From NCBI GenBank assembly GCA_019775845.1, contig JADQAV010000038.1:540812-604811 (forward strand): a stretch of 64,000 bases of DNA. The letters are read 5' to 3'. A program made the translations under genes and the position numbers. The notes beneath the pieces were generated by a model. That model was not told the DNA's origin. It saw only the letters and a list, made by a program, of their open reading frames with translations, and searched no databases. Shown here piece by piece: positions 23,308 through 37,963 of the stretch (position 1 is its first letter; every line of letters starts with the position of its first letter). The DNA comes from Myrmaecium sp. VS I D KN 1 (Eukaryota > Ascomycota > Dothideomycetes > Valsariales > Valsariaceae).

Positions 23308-24538
23308 ACAGGGATCGAGCAAAGGAGAGAGGGCTGGAATACGCCCTGCCTCTGTTTACCCATCATCCCGCTTCACTGCGATCGGCGGCAGTCACAGTCG
23401 CTGGAATATGCACTGCACCGCCGCAGCTCGACCACGGTACGTTTCTTTCTCATCACTCTTTTCATTCCTCTACTCTGCAATGATGACACCTGTACTCCCG
23501 AGAAAGACACAAGCCCCCCTTTCCCCTCGTCTTACGGCTTGGGGAGCGGGTGGGCTTTCTTTGCGGACACATCTTTTTAATTCCAATTGTTCCTGCTGAA
23601 ATGCACTTCTTTTCTCCTAATTATCACATCCGCATACCCCTCTATGAACCGAATCGCTGACCACATGTGCGTCGGTAGGACACCTAGTCGTAGACAGGCG
23701 GTTAGCCCTTTGATGGGCGTGGTAGATTTGTCATTGGCTCTGCATCCGTCACGATCCTTGTGGGCCAATACGCCAGGGAGCTTGTCTGCTTCACCTACTT
23801 TCCCCCCACTCGCTCCTGTGGTAGAGACATTCCCTCCAGACCCGTCACGCGTCTAGAACGCAGACGGGAGTGGGGCTAGCCATCTCTCGCCCGCATCTGA
23901 ACAGGGCTTGATCAGGGATGAAGGGATGGGATTCAAGGCCTTTTCTGTCTTGCATTCCCTCCCGTTTGTTGTCCGCACCAACACCTCCTGCTATGATGCG
24001 GAGAGCCTGGCGAGGAGCCGCTGCAAGACCGTAATAATCAAAATAGAATCCAGTCAAGCGTTGGCATGTCTCGTCACTTCCACATGCGTCCGTGCAAACA
24101 CCTCTCTGCATGCCGTGAATTACGTGCCACGCCATCTCCACATCCATACGTACACATTGCTCACACGACGTCCAGCCGCATATTGCCGAAACCCCCAGTA
24201 GTCCTTCCTACATGCACACTGCCCAAGGTGGCCGGGCCCCCCAACCGGATCGAGGAACGGAGTGACTACACCAGAAAAACCAAGAGAGGCTGACGAATCA
24301 CACTTGCACTTTCCCATTCACCCTCACTCTCACTTTCCCGTTCACCCCACCCTCACCCTCAGGGCACCTCGACCGAAGAAAAAAACAGCAAAGAAAAAGA
24401 AGAAAGCAGAAGAGGAAGTAAAAGGTGAGGTTGCCAAATCGTCAGCGAGGGGAGCCGGGGAGAAGCGCAGCGAAAAGGAGAAAAGGGGAAAGGAGAAGAA
24501 AAGGAAAAGAAAAGAGAAAACGGGAGGGAAAAAACATC
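23308..24538. other. Convergent region MTQ2 / CaMK
   Basis: 1,231 bases between convergent stops. 24375-24535 is almost all purine on the + strand (AAG, AGA and GGA runs), that is a pyrimidine-rich 3'-UTR of the kinase gene. No gene seen. Confidence 0.55.
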
Positions 24539-25386
24539 TCATCGTTGCACCCCCCACATCCCCCGTTGCGTCTCACGAATCCGCCGCTCCTGCTCACGGA
24601 TCATCTCCTCCGTCTGACCATGACCATGGCCACGGGAATCAATATCCATATGATCCGCCGGCGGCGCGGCCGCTGCCGGCGACGGCCCCTCCTCTCCCAT
24701 GTCCTTACCGGGGACGTGGCGTTCGGGGGCCTTGCTGACGGCGCCGTCCATCATGCCGGCGGCGGCGGCGCCCCCGCCGGCGCGGAGCTGGTTGATGGCG
24801 CGGATGGTGTCGATGGCGGCGTGGAGGGTGCGGCGGGCGTTGAAGTTCTTCTTGACGGTGGGGAGGAGGTCGGCGCCGGCGCCCGGGCCGGCGGCCACGG
24901 CCGGGTCCGCGATCCACGGGTGGCTGAGCGCCTCGTGCGCCGTCATGCGCGCGGTCGGGTCGATGGTCAGGCAGCGCTTGATGAACTCCCGCGCCGTCAC
25001 CGACACGCCCCGCCAGTACTCGAGCGGCGTGAAGGAGTAGTCGGCCACGAGGATGGCTTGCATCTCCTCCAGGTTGCTGTCCCGGTCGAAGGGGGTGTAG
25101 CCGCAGAGGAGGAAGTAGGTGATGACGCCGATGGCCCATACATCGCTGTCGTAAGGGGAGGAATTAGCTTAATATTCTGGATGCGATGAGACGAAAAGAA
25201 AAAAAGAAACGGCGAAACATACACCGGCTTCCCATGCCCCGTCTTCTTGAAGATCTCCGGCGCCATGTAACCCGGCGTGCCGCACGTCGTGGTCAGGACG
25301 TGAAACTGCTCCTCGTCCATGATGCGCGACAGGCCGAAGTCGGCGATGAGCAGGTCCGCGTTGTCCTCGGGCGTGCGGAAGAGCAG

Positions 25387-25422
<36 letters not shown>

Positions 25423-26175
25423 GTCGTGCAGGTAGGCGACAGCCGAGAGCGTCGCCCGGATCAGGTCCGCCGCGTCGCTCTCGTAGTAGCTGCCCTTGCG
25501 GCAGATCCGGTCGAAGAGCTCGCCACCCAGCGCGAGGTCGGTCACCAGGTAGACTGTTTTCCGGGAGAGCGGGAAGGCGTGAGTAATGGATGGTCTTTAT
25601 ACACGTTCTGGCTTGGGAGGAGAAGGAATGGTGACCTACGGTTATTCATGGTTTCGAAGTAGTCAACCAGCGTGAGGATATTTCGGTGGCCCATCGACAC
25701 TTTCTTCAGCACCGCGATCTCATTGCGGACCTGTGTCACCGAGAGGAAGAGATCAGCTAAGTCATTCAACGCAACCCTCCAACACAGCAACCAACACATC
25801 CCCCACCCCACACCTTCTCTCAGCCCCCAAAACCGCAAGCAAAAAGCCAGAAAAAGAAGAAAGAAAAGACGGCAGAACCCAAAAAAAAGAAAATCCCAAA
25901 CATACCATATGCTCCCGCCCCGCCATCAGCCGCTTGTTGATCACCTTGGCCGCATAATACCTCCCGGTGTCGATGTGCACGCACTCCTTCACCACGCTGT
26001 ACGAGCCCGCCCCGAGCGTCTTGCCCGTCTTGTACCGGCACGGCTGGATCTGCGCCTGCGCCGCCTGGTGCTGCTGCGCGTGGTGCGCCGACTGCTGGGC
26101 CCGCATGGGAGTCGTCGTGGTGGTTGGAGCCGGGGGCGCCGCCGCTGGCGCGGGCGCTCCTGCGGCTGTGGCCAT
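24539..26175 (-). CDS. Calcium/calmodulin-dependent protein kinase, CaMKI type
   Basis: Ser/Thr kinase of the CaMK group, 432 residues in four exons (26175-25906, 25730-25640, 25553-25223, 25145-24539). N-terminal 45 residues are Ala/Pro/Thr/Gln-rich. Kinase motifs: LGAGSYSVVKE glycine loop, Lys77 in AAKVINK, HRDLKPEN at 169-176, DFG at 192-194, activation loop VLTTTCGTPGYMAPE with Thr208-210 (the site phosphorylated by CaMK kinases in relatives), and DVWAIGVITYFLLCGYTPF. After the lobe (HPWIADP) comes the region where autoinhibitory and calmodulin-binding helices sit (VKKNFNARRTLHAAIDTIRAINQLRAG), very like CaMKI. The tail is Ala/Pro and His/Gly-rich. Relatives act in cell-cycle entry and stress responses. 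Confidence 0.94.
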
Positions 26176-27220
26176 GGATTCTTTCTTTTTCTTTGGATTT
26201 GGAGGGGGAGGTCCTCGGAGAGTGTATGGATCCCGGTGGTAGGTAGAGAGCGAGGAGGCTGGCTTCAAGCGGCTGTTGTTCTCGGGAGAGGGGAACTATG
26301 TACAGTATGTACTGAACCCCTACACCCTGCCTGGTACTGGTATCGGATCGGACGTTTCGCGGGTTTCGGTGGTTGGGAAACGGACGGCCGGGCGTCCCGT
26401 CACAGGTAGAGTAGGTAGATAGACGGATATCGGTAGAGGTATGTATGTATGACTCGAAGGCGTAGGTACCTACTGTACGGACTGACCGGTGAGGTGGAGC
26501 GGGACGTGGTCTGGTTTGGCGAGTGATATGAGGGAGGGGGAAGGGGCGGGGGGGGGGAGGTGGGATGAGCGGAGGCCGGTGAGAGGAAGTGGGAGGAAGA
26601 AGGCGAGCTTGTGAGGAGAAAGGGGGGAGAAGGTAAGGTAATGAAGAGACAAGAGAGAGAGAGAGAAAGAGAGAGGTCAGTCAGTAAGTCAGGTAAGCAA
26701 GTATCATATACAGGCGGGAATGAGGTGTCTCTTGTCTCCTTTCCCCTCCCTGCTCTCCCTCCCTCATGGCTGGCCCCTCCTGCTACTTTGTGCTTGACCG
26801 CCGGGACGAACGGGAGCCAATCCAATCCATCGAATCCGTCCCAATCAACCCCAATCAATCAATTCCGAACGGGTCCGGTCTGACCCTGGTGGGGTTGTTT
26901 CGGCCTGAGGCACATACTCGCCTGTTTCTCACTTCACTTCTGCCGTCTACACATTATACTCGAGATAAGAATATATACATATATATATAATCTTTCTATG
27001 GATAATAGGAAAGTGAAAGATATCAGATATTCGTCTATAACAACAACCTAACCCAGTTCCTCTTTTCTTTTCTCTCGCCTCTCTAAGACATTTACACACG
27101 CTCGTCTAACTCCGCTTTACCAACACACACCAACTCCCACACCCACGCTCATGCAGTCCCGACTCTCATCGCATTCATTATGACAAGGAACCATAAGAAA
27201 AATCGTAACGGAAAAGGCAT
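26176..27220. other. CaMK promoter and PGM 3' region
   Basis: 1,045 bases. Holds GA-repeats at 26645-26675, two CCAAT-type words near 26818-26826, and an AT-rich TATATACATATATATA stretch near 26974-26989. No gene seen. Confidence 0.5.
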
Positions 27221-28949
27221 CTACGACTTGACCAGCAAGCTACGGCCCTCCATCTCCTTGGGCTGAGGCAGGCCCATCAGCTCAAGCACGGTGGGGGCGA
27301 CGTCACCGAGCACACCGTTGTCCTGCTTCAGGCTGTAACCCTGGGGAGCGTTGGCCATGACGAAGGGCACCTTGTTGGTGGTGTGGGAGGTCTTGGGCTG
27401 ACCCTCCTCGTTAAGCATCTCCTCGGCGTTGCCGTGGTCGGCCGTGACGAACAGGGTGTAGCCGTGCTTCTTGCACGCCTCGTAGACCACACCGATGGCC
27501 TTGTCGGTCTCGGTACAGGCCTCGATGGCGGCCTTGTACACACCCGTGTGGCCGACCATGTCGGGGGGAGCGAAGTTGTTCATCAGGAACTCGAACTGGC
27601 CCTCGCCAATGCGCTCCGCGAGCTTCTCCGCAACCTGCATCGCGCTCATGGTGGGCTGGAGGTCGTAGGTGGCCACCCGCGGCGACGGGATCATGTCGCG
27701 CACTTCGTTCTCGAACTGCTTCTCGACACCGCCGTTGAAGAAGAAGGTGACGTGGGCGTACTTCTCCGTCTCGGCGACGTGGCACTGCTTGAGGCCGTGC
27801 TTGGAGAGCCACTCGGCCAGGACGTTGCCCATGTGCTGAGGAGGGAAGGCGATCGGGTACGGGAACTGGACGTTGTACTGGGTCATGGTGGTGAGGTGGA
27901 TGTTCTTGGGGTAGGGGAAGTCGGGCTTGGGGGAGCGGTCGAAGCCTCCCATGAGCTGAGTGATCTCACGGACACGGTCGGAGCGGTAGTTGAAGAAGAA
28001 GAGGGTATCGTTGTCTGTGGCGAAGTTAGCGGCAGCTCGGTGCTGAATGTCAGTCGTGACCGCTTACCCTGAACGCCGCGCTCCTTGCCGCCGACGATGA
28101 TGGGCTTCAAGAACTCGTCGGTCTCGCCCTGCTCGTACCTCGCGCGGATGGTCTTGACCGGGTCGTCGCTCTCCTCGCCCTCACGGGTGACAACGCCCTT
28201 CATACCGACCTCGACGCGGTCCCACCTCTTGTCACGGTCCATGATGTAGTAACGACCGACAACGGTGGCGATCTCACCGAGACCGATCTCCTTAGTCTGG
28301 CGAATCAGGTCCTCCATGTGACCAGCGCCGGACTTGGGGTCGGTGTCACGGCCGTCACCGAAGAAGTGGATGAAGACCTTGGGGACGCCCATCTCCTTAG
28401 CGACCCTAAGCAGGGCGACGAGGTGGTTAATGTGCGCGTGCTGCGTGCAGAAGTCAGCACCCCATTCATCAGGATTTCTCATATCGTTACTTACAACACC
28501 GCCATCGGAGACGAGACCGAGCAGGTGGAGACGGCCGTTGGTGTCCTTGGCCCGCTGGAAGGAGGCCTTGATGTTCTCGACCTGGTTGAGCTGGCCCTTC
28601 TTGATGGTCTGGTCGATCTTGACAACCTGCGCATTGCGTTAGCCATGCGCCGACGTCCGCCATGCTCGTTTCTGCCTGGACTCACGTCTTGCCAGACGAC
28701 GCGACCAGCGCCAATGTTCAAGTGACCGACTTCGGAGTTGCCCATCAGGCCCTCGGGCAGACCGACGGCGAGGGAGGAGGCCTCGAGCTCGGTGTAGCCC
28801 TGGGCGGTGCTGGACCCGGGCTTCTTGAACTCGTCCATCACGGGGGTGTCGGCGGCGAGAATGGCATCGCCCTCCTTGGGGGACTTCTCGCTGGCGATAC
28901 CCCAACCGTCAATGACGATGAGGACGGCCTTTTGGTTGACGTTGACCAT
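27221..28949 (-). CDS. gpmI: 2,3-bisphosphoglycerate-independent phosphoglycerate mutase
   Basis: Glycolytic/gluconeogenic Mn-dependent enzyme converting 3- to 2-phosphoglycerate. Exons 28949-28686, 28626-28495, 28440-28068 and 28014-27221 encode 520 residues, the usual length. Metal-binding Asp14 is in VLIVIDGWG; the phosphoserine nucleophile is Ser72 in GNSEVGHLNIGAGR; further sites are SDGGVHAHINHL (across intron 2), FGDGRDTDPKSG, FFFNYRSDRVRE, HVTFFFNGGVE, and VTADHGNAEEM near the C-terminus. Filamentous fungi use this unrelated isozyme while budding yeast use the cofactor-dependent one. Codon use is strongly C/G-ending, as expected for a highly expressed gene. Confidence 0.97.
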
Positions 28950-30475
28950 TCTGGATGCGGGGTGGATGACGGGATGGGAGGGGTAGTAGTTATGGCGGTG
29001 AGACCAGGATCAGCAACACAGAAATCAATTAGCGATTGTCTGGTTGACAGTTTGTGGTAGGTGGTGAGGGTGGGAGAGAAGATGTGAGAGGGAGAGGAAA
29101 AGGAAGGGAGGGAGGGGCGGGATGATAGAGGGGTCTTTTGAAGGAGAAAAACAGCAACAGCCCCTCCGCCGACGTCAAATCAATCATCCATGGTCCATGG
29201 TGGTGGATACGATCAGTTAGCAAGGGGAACACCCCACCGACCGGACAGCCTCAGGGAAAACCAGCGAAGGTGATCCAGCGTCACTCCACCGAAAATGTTG
29301 TGTTTTTATAGGGACGGCATCATGCTATCGGTGAATGTTTTTCTCTACTGCCCTCGACCTAACCTGACTACCGTAACGTTATCCTCTCACGCATGAAACG
29401 AGACGTTCGCATGGCATACACCCGACTCAACCGCCCTTGATAAGCATCTCGCCTCACCCGTCTGCGCATCTTTCGTTTCCTTCATGTTCTCTTCTCCTGT
29501 AGAAATAGATACTCGGACTGGTTCACCCACGCAGAGTCCCGACCGAGCACGGCCGGCATTCCGACCGGCTCTCACCACAGTTACCGGGCAGGCAATCCAG
29601 CCGCGCTGCCGAACCCTCACCGCACCGCCGCCGCCGCCGTGCCGCAAACAATCTCATCTGATCATTTCTCACCAAGCATGACAGCTCCACTCACACTTCT
29701 CCTCTCTCCTCTCCGCTCAGCCTATCTCTAGTCAGATCAATCACTGTGAGTCCCACCACCTGTTGTCAAGGGAAGGTCCGGTCGCCAGACTTCGACCTTA
29801 TTTACCTCCTTTCGTAGGTACCTAGTAATTGAACACGGCTACTAAAACAGCTGTACAAGATAATATAGAGCCTCTAAAACTTATTATAATTTATAAATTT
29901 CAAGAAATAGATAGTCACTAGTAGATACTGAAGAACACTTGATAGGCTCTTCAAGCATTGAAGTAAGGTAATAATCAGAGGGAAATATGATCAGGCGCTC
30001 TTCTTGTATCTACCACGGGATCGAAGGTTGAGGTTCCCGTTCCTACCAATCAATGGCTGTTCTCAGGCTGCTATTTCTCTCTAGTAGAACGTGCATGTGA
30101 TCCCGCTAACCACCGGCTGCGCTTTGTATACGGCGCAGGGTACTACACCTCGTCACCTACTCCTACGTTCTACCGACCGTCTACCTACCCTACAGCGTAC
30201 GCCAAAGCCGGAGTAGCTTAAACACAGCGCGCGCTCACAGTGTCCTGCAGCCTCCGACACTGAATCGTCATCGTCATCGCCTAAATCTCCTCACTACTTC
30301 CCCCACCGCGCTGCGACGACGAAGTTCATACTCCCACAGACCAGCAGCGTCTCACGACACATCGCCGCTCCTACCACCACCACCCACCGATCCCGTCGTC
30401 GCTTGCTCAACCTCTCCAGAGGCCAGAGCCAGAAAGAAAGCAAACGAATAACTCACAGTGCGCATCCAAACCACG
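28950..30475. other. PGM promoter, AT-rich island, MED9 upstream region
   Basis: 1,526 bases. Contains the PGM promoter side (28950-29300), an AT-rich island (29815-29990) and a pyrimidine-rich MED9 leader. A possible 5'-UTR acceptor ATAACTCACAG ends at 30458. No gene seen. Confidence 0.5.
29815..29990. other. AT-rich island
   Basis: About 175 bases clearly richer in A/T than the surroundings (for instance TTATTATAATTTATAAATTT at 29881-29900), without an open frame. I looked for terminal inverted repeats and saw only a 6-7 base AGAGCCT/AGGCTCT match (29856 and 29943), which is not convincing. May be an old RIP-mutated transposon scrap (inference). Confidence 0.4.
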
Positions 30476-31027
30476 ATGTCCACCCCCGCGACACCCTTCT
30501 CCCGCGCCCCGACCGCCGCACCCGGAACCCCATCCCAAGCACAGCAGCAACAGCTCACAAACCACACAACGACCACCGCCACAACAGTCGCAACCCAACC
30601 CCCCCTCCCACCCCCCTCAACCTTCGACATCCTCCCACCCCTCCACCTCCTCCTCTCCCGCCTTCTCCTGCCACCCACCAGCACCAGCACCAGCAACACC
30701 ACCACCACCACCAACAGCGGCGCCGGCAGCAACGACACCACCACCAACCCCGTCTCAAGCAGCAGCCCGCAAACCCCGCTGGAAATCCAACACCTCGCGC
30801 ACGCGGCCGGGGAGGTGCGTCGGCGCATCCAGCGCGCGCGGCAGGCGCTGGACGGGCTGGCGGACATGCAGCGCGCGCCGGCGGAGCAGGAGGAGGAGTT
30901 GGCGGCGCTGCGGAGGAGGGTGGAGGGGTTGAGGGAGCTGCTGGGGGTGCTGGGGGAGAGGGCTGGAGGGATGTTGGGTGATGGTGAGGGGGAGGTGGTG
31001 AAGAGTGAGGGGGAATTGATGAGGTGA
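30476..31027 (+). CDS. MED9: Mediator complex subunit 9
   Basis: Middle-module subunit of the RNA polymerase II Mediator (yeast Cse2). 183 residues, single exon. The Med9 signature has two parts: FDILPPLHLLLSRLL at residues 50-64, and after a Thr/Ser/Asn-rich linker PLEIQHLAHAAGEVRRRIQRARQAL with the following coiled coil (LADMQRAPAEQEEELAAL). The N-terminus and linker are low-complexity, which is usual in filamentous fungi. The tail (GDGEGEVVKSEGELMR) is acidic. An antisense frame over the same stretch is a compositional shadow. Confidence 0.88.
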   Translation: MSTPATPFSRAPTAAPGTPSQAQQQQLTNHTTTTATTVATQPPLPPPSTFDILPPLHLLLSRLLLPPTSTSTSNTTTTTNSGAGSNDTTTNPVSSSSPQTPLEIQHLAHAAGEVRRRIQRARQALDGLADMQRAPAEQEEELAALRRRVEGLRELLGVLGERAGGMLGDGEGEVVKSEGELMR

Positions 31028-31729
31028 GAAGAGAAGAGCGAGGCTTTTTGTATGATGAGCTTGATGGGAGGCTAGATGGTATAAGGGGTGTGGATTGGCT
31101 TTGCGTCGTCGGTGGCGGGGGCTGTTGCTTGACCTCGAGCGCTGCGAAGAGTGAAAGTGATACCCATGCGTGAGGAATGATACCCAAGAGGTAGAGAGAG
31201 AGGAACAACAAGAAGAAGAAGGAGCACAAATGACGAGGAGCAAAAGCGATCCAATCACCCAGGCAAAGGAAAGAGAGAAGCAAAGGAAACAACAGCACCC
31301 TCGATCGACCAGAAAGCAGTCTCGACTCCCGCAGCGCAAAGACGCAGCAGTTCGCACTGACCCCTCTCCTCCCGTATCGCGCTCCATCGAGCTTGCTCGT
31401 TCTCCGCACGCCAACAACAACACGGCACGGGATGGGATTGATCTCATCGATCGCTAACCCCCGCAATTTCTGGGATAGAATCCACACATGCTTCCTCACA
31501 GCAAGACAGGGCGAGAGGGAGGGAAGTGGATATATCCAATCAAGATTCTCCTCTTGGTCTATCACCAAACATTTCCATGGTCTCTTTCGTCAAAAGCCGA
31601 TTGTTATTCTCTGTCGGTTCATCTGACCCACGGACAATTAAGAGGAAAAAGAAAAGAAAAACAGAAGCATATCAAGCACAGGATACACGACCCCCCTCCT
31701 TCTTTCCTCCCCCTCTCTTTCTCATCGAC
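31028..31729. other. Convergent region MED9 / dioxygenase
   Basis: 702 bases between convergent stops, purine-rich on the + strand around 31180-31300. No gene seen. Confidence 0.5.
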
Positions 31730-33147
31730 CTACTCCGCATCCAACGGCGCCACCGGCGGCCGCTCATCGACCTGAATCCCACCCCTTTTCTTCTCCGCAG
31801 AATCATGGAAGGGCAGCCGCCAGCCACCCTCCGTCTCCGGCGTGCTGAGCCAGAGGCGCATCAGGTGGCGGCGGGGTGCAGGCGGGGCGTGATCGACATA
31901 CTCGGTGCGGGCGTGAAGGACATGCTCGTTACTGAGGAACTGAATGTCGCCGACCTCAAGGACCATATGCAAGCTCAGACGCTGGCAGGCCTCCTCGAGC
32001 AGGGCGATGGCGCGCTCCTGGGCGGGCGAGAGCGGCGGCACGACCCCCTTGGCGCTGAACCGCGTCAGCGAGCGGACGTAGTACGGGTCCCACTTGGTGT
32101 AGACCCGGGGCGCCGGGTCGCCGGGTTGCTGCGCGGCGCGCTCGAGGTAGAAGACCGAGGTGCGGATCCATTCCTGCTCGCCCTGGGAGGTCTCGCCTTT
32201 GCGGTCGAAGTACCAGATGGGCTGCGTGAGCGTCTCGACGACGTCCGGGTGGTGCGCTTGCAGGTAGTTGAAGACGTGGTGGGAGGAGACGAGGTCGGAC
32301 TCGCCGCCCGAGAGGGCCCGGTGGATGCAGAGCAGCCCGACGATGTCGCTGTCGTCGGCGTGGAAGAATTGGCTGTTTATCTCCTCGTCAGTAGGCGGAT
32401 CTCGGCACGAGGAACGTAAAGAGAAAGGAAAAAGAAGAACATACCGCGCGTTCGTGCGATAGATGCGCACCTTATCGATCTGGGTCGGGTCCTCGCCGAG
32501 GTCCTTGACGTGGCCCAGGACGTGGCCGCGGCCGTTCTGAGAGACGAAGTAGCCGAGGTAGGTGCCCAGGCCCATGTAGGCCACGGCGGACTTGTGGTTC
32601 CCCCACCGCTCGACGGGGAAGCCCTTGAAGAGGATGAAGCCCTTGCCGTTCAGGATCTCCGATCGAACGGATGCGAGGAAGGGGGCCAGGGTGGGGAGGG
32701 GGAAGTTGGACTGTCGGGGCGGACACGTTAGCGGACTCTGACTCCATGCGCGCACAGATGGGAGACGATGGATTCCTCTCTCTCTCTCTCTTCTTTCTGG
32801 ATACGAGAGGTCCACACAGGTATATGCCGTACCTTAGAGATGCCGGTCAGCGGGGTACCGCTCCGGATGAAGTCGTCGGCCGCGACGCTGAGCTCCTCGA
32901 TCTCCTCCGGGCTGAAGGGGTGGGTCCAGCGCTCCGGGTGGTCACGGTAGTCCTCCGCCTTCCAGACGGTCGGACCCGTGATCTCCTTCGGGAAGGCGGC
33001 GTAGGGCTGCAGCTGGTCGTACAGCGGGGGGTGCTGGCCGCTCGTCCGGATCCCGTCCGGGAAGATGTTCTTGGGCGCGGCGTGGTTGGGGTAGGCTTGC
33101 TTGTGCGGTGCCTCCGGTGCGGTTTGGGTGAGGACGGAGGGGGCCAT
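31730..33147 (-). CDS. TauD/TfdA-type Fe(II)/2-oxoglutarate dioxygenase
   Basis: 407-residue oxygenase, exons 33147-32833, 32710-32445 and 32372-31730. The N-terminal part (PTVWKAEDYRDHPERW, then EEIEELSVAADDFI) is typical of fungal TauD-like enzymes. The iron facial triad is visible: HxD in FFHADDSDIVGLL (directly after intron 2) and the distal His in NEHVLHARTEY, with the 2-oxoglutarate Arg in RRHLMRLWLSTPE. GRGHVLGHVKDLGEDP and IHRALSGGESDLVSSH are also conserved in this fungal subgroup. Substrates of the family range from taurine and sulfonates to small amines, so none is assigned. Intron 1 carries a CT microsatellite (about 32777-32790). Confidence 0.91.
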
Positions 33148-33650
33148 GGTGGATGGGCGAGGAATTGGTGGTATCGAGGTAGGAGGCGCGGGCAGTCACA
33201 CTCGGATGGGAATTGAAGTGGACGTTATCAGGAGGAAGACAGTCCTAAGCCGGAGCAAGGAGGAAGTGCAAGAGAGAGAGAGGGTAGGATAGGGGGAGAG
33301 GAATCACAAAAGGACGGAGCAGGATGGAGGGGTAGCCTTTCCCCTGGCTTCCGTCCGATCGTTTATATATGTATACTCGTACCGGTCTCGTACCTTGCAC
33401 CACCAACAACAACGGGTCGATCCACTCCATTTAACCCACTCAGTTTCCGCCCTTCTCCCTCATAGACCCCCCTTCCCTGGTAAAGTCGTATGCCACGAGC
33501 ATGTCAAATGGCAGTAAAGTGGGATTAGGACAGGAAAGGCGAGTGCTAGTTGGTCGCCGGCCACGGCGCCGGTCCGCATGACGACAGCGGTCGGGGTCGA
33601 GCACGCAAGGAACCCTGGGAGTTTGTGAATGGACGGATGGAGGAGATGGA

Positions 33651-33690
33651 GGGGGATGGAGGGGGATGGAGGGGGATGGAGGGGGTTGAA
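33651..33690. repeat. 10-base minisatellite GGGGGATGGA
   Basis: Three exact copies (33651-33680) and a fourth degenerate one, preceded by related GGATGGAGGAGATGGA. Confidence 0.85.
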
Positions 33691-34658
33691 AGGGTGGTTT
33701 GGCGGCCTTGGCCGCGTGGGACGGGAGAGGGGGTGGTCGTTGGGTTGGGATGGCGTGCGAGCTGGGGGAAAGCACGATAATGTTTAGATAGATATCTAGA
33801 TAGGTGCGCGAACGACCACCATCTATCATCACCTTCACCACATGAACATGGAAAATGCCGGTGTAGGTGAAAACATGTACCTTAGCCTTTCTTCTTTCCT
33901 TGGTATGTGAATATGTACTTATCTTCGCATTCCATCGCGGATGCAGCAGCCAGCAGTAATATACCTAGCTATAACTACGTAATCACAAGGCTGGAGGATA
34001 GGTATGCATGAACTCTCAATACAACAAACGAGGCCGTACTCTTCACGGTCATCAGTCCTACTGTCGGTGCGCAGTAACTATTCCCGAGGTATTCTCGCTT
34101 TCCTCCCATCCTCGGATTTTGATTGATTGACTGATTTCGTGGTCGTCGTCGTCGTCGGCTTTCTCCTTCACCCCTCCTCCCTACTCCCGGGGTAAAGGTG
34201 GGGGGTTTTCGATGGCTGCGCTTGCTTATTCATCCACTCTCTCGCAGCCCTCTTTCTGCTACATGAGCCGTACGAAAAAGACAGAAGACGAAAAAAAAGA
34301 TTAAAGAGATATCAAATGTGAGGGAGAGCGGAACGGAGTTCACAAAGCTCCCTCTTTATCTAGGTACCCATCGAGTAGAGTAGGATAGAGCAGAGTAGAG
34401 TAGACTTGGACGTCACAATAAGAACGAAGAGGAACCAAGGAGACTCCTTCCTCTCGAATTCAAAAAGTGCAAGATGTATATAAGAGTAGTATTGACTAAC
34501 GTCAGACCCGGTCTATAAGCGTGGGTACTATGTAATAATAGCAGAAATCCGTGAGCAAGGGCCACCAAGAAACCACAGTGACTGAAGAATGAATCACAAA
34601 AGAAGACGAATATAAACTCCCCTCGTCCCAACACCTCGGGCGCCAAAATCCCTCATTA

Positions 34659-34716
34659 GATCGTTCCTGATCGTTCCTAGTCCGAGGACTAGGTAAAGTA
34701 GGCCCTCCTTACCTAG
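34659..34716. repeat. Direct repeat plus nested inverted repeats
   Basis: GATCGTTCCT occurs twice head to tail (34659-34678). It runs into CCTAGTCC-GA-GGACTAGG (34676-34693), an 8-base inverted repeat with a 2-base spacer, and the second arm overlaps CTAGGTAA..TTACCTAG (34689-34696 / 34709-34716). Confidence 0.75.
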
Positions 34717-34833
34717 TGAAATCCAGCAGGCAGGTTCTTTCGCCGTTGTCATCTCCTCGTCCCCACCATACACGCTCGATTTCCCAGAAAGATCACCGGT
34801 CTCACCATCCTAACACGGCGCCTTGGGCATGCA

Positions 34834-37963
<3,130 letters not shown>

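Larger units (their letters stand above)
33148..34833. other. Dioxygenase promoter and AMMECR1 3' region
   Basis: 1,686 bases. Contains a decamer minisatellite (33651-33690), AT-richer DNA at 33860-34020, AGAGTAG repeats near 34374-34404 and a compound palindrome at 34659-34716. No gene seen. Confidence 0.5.
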
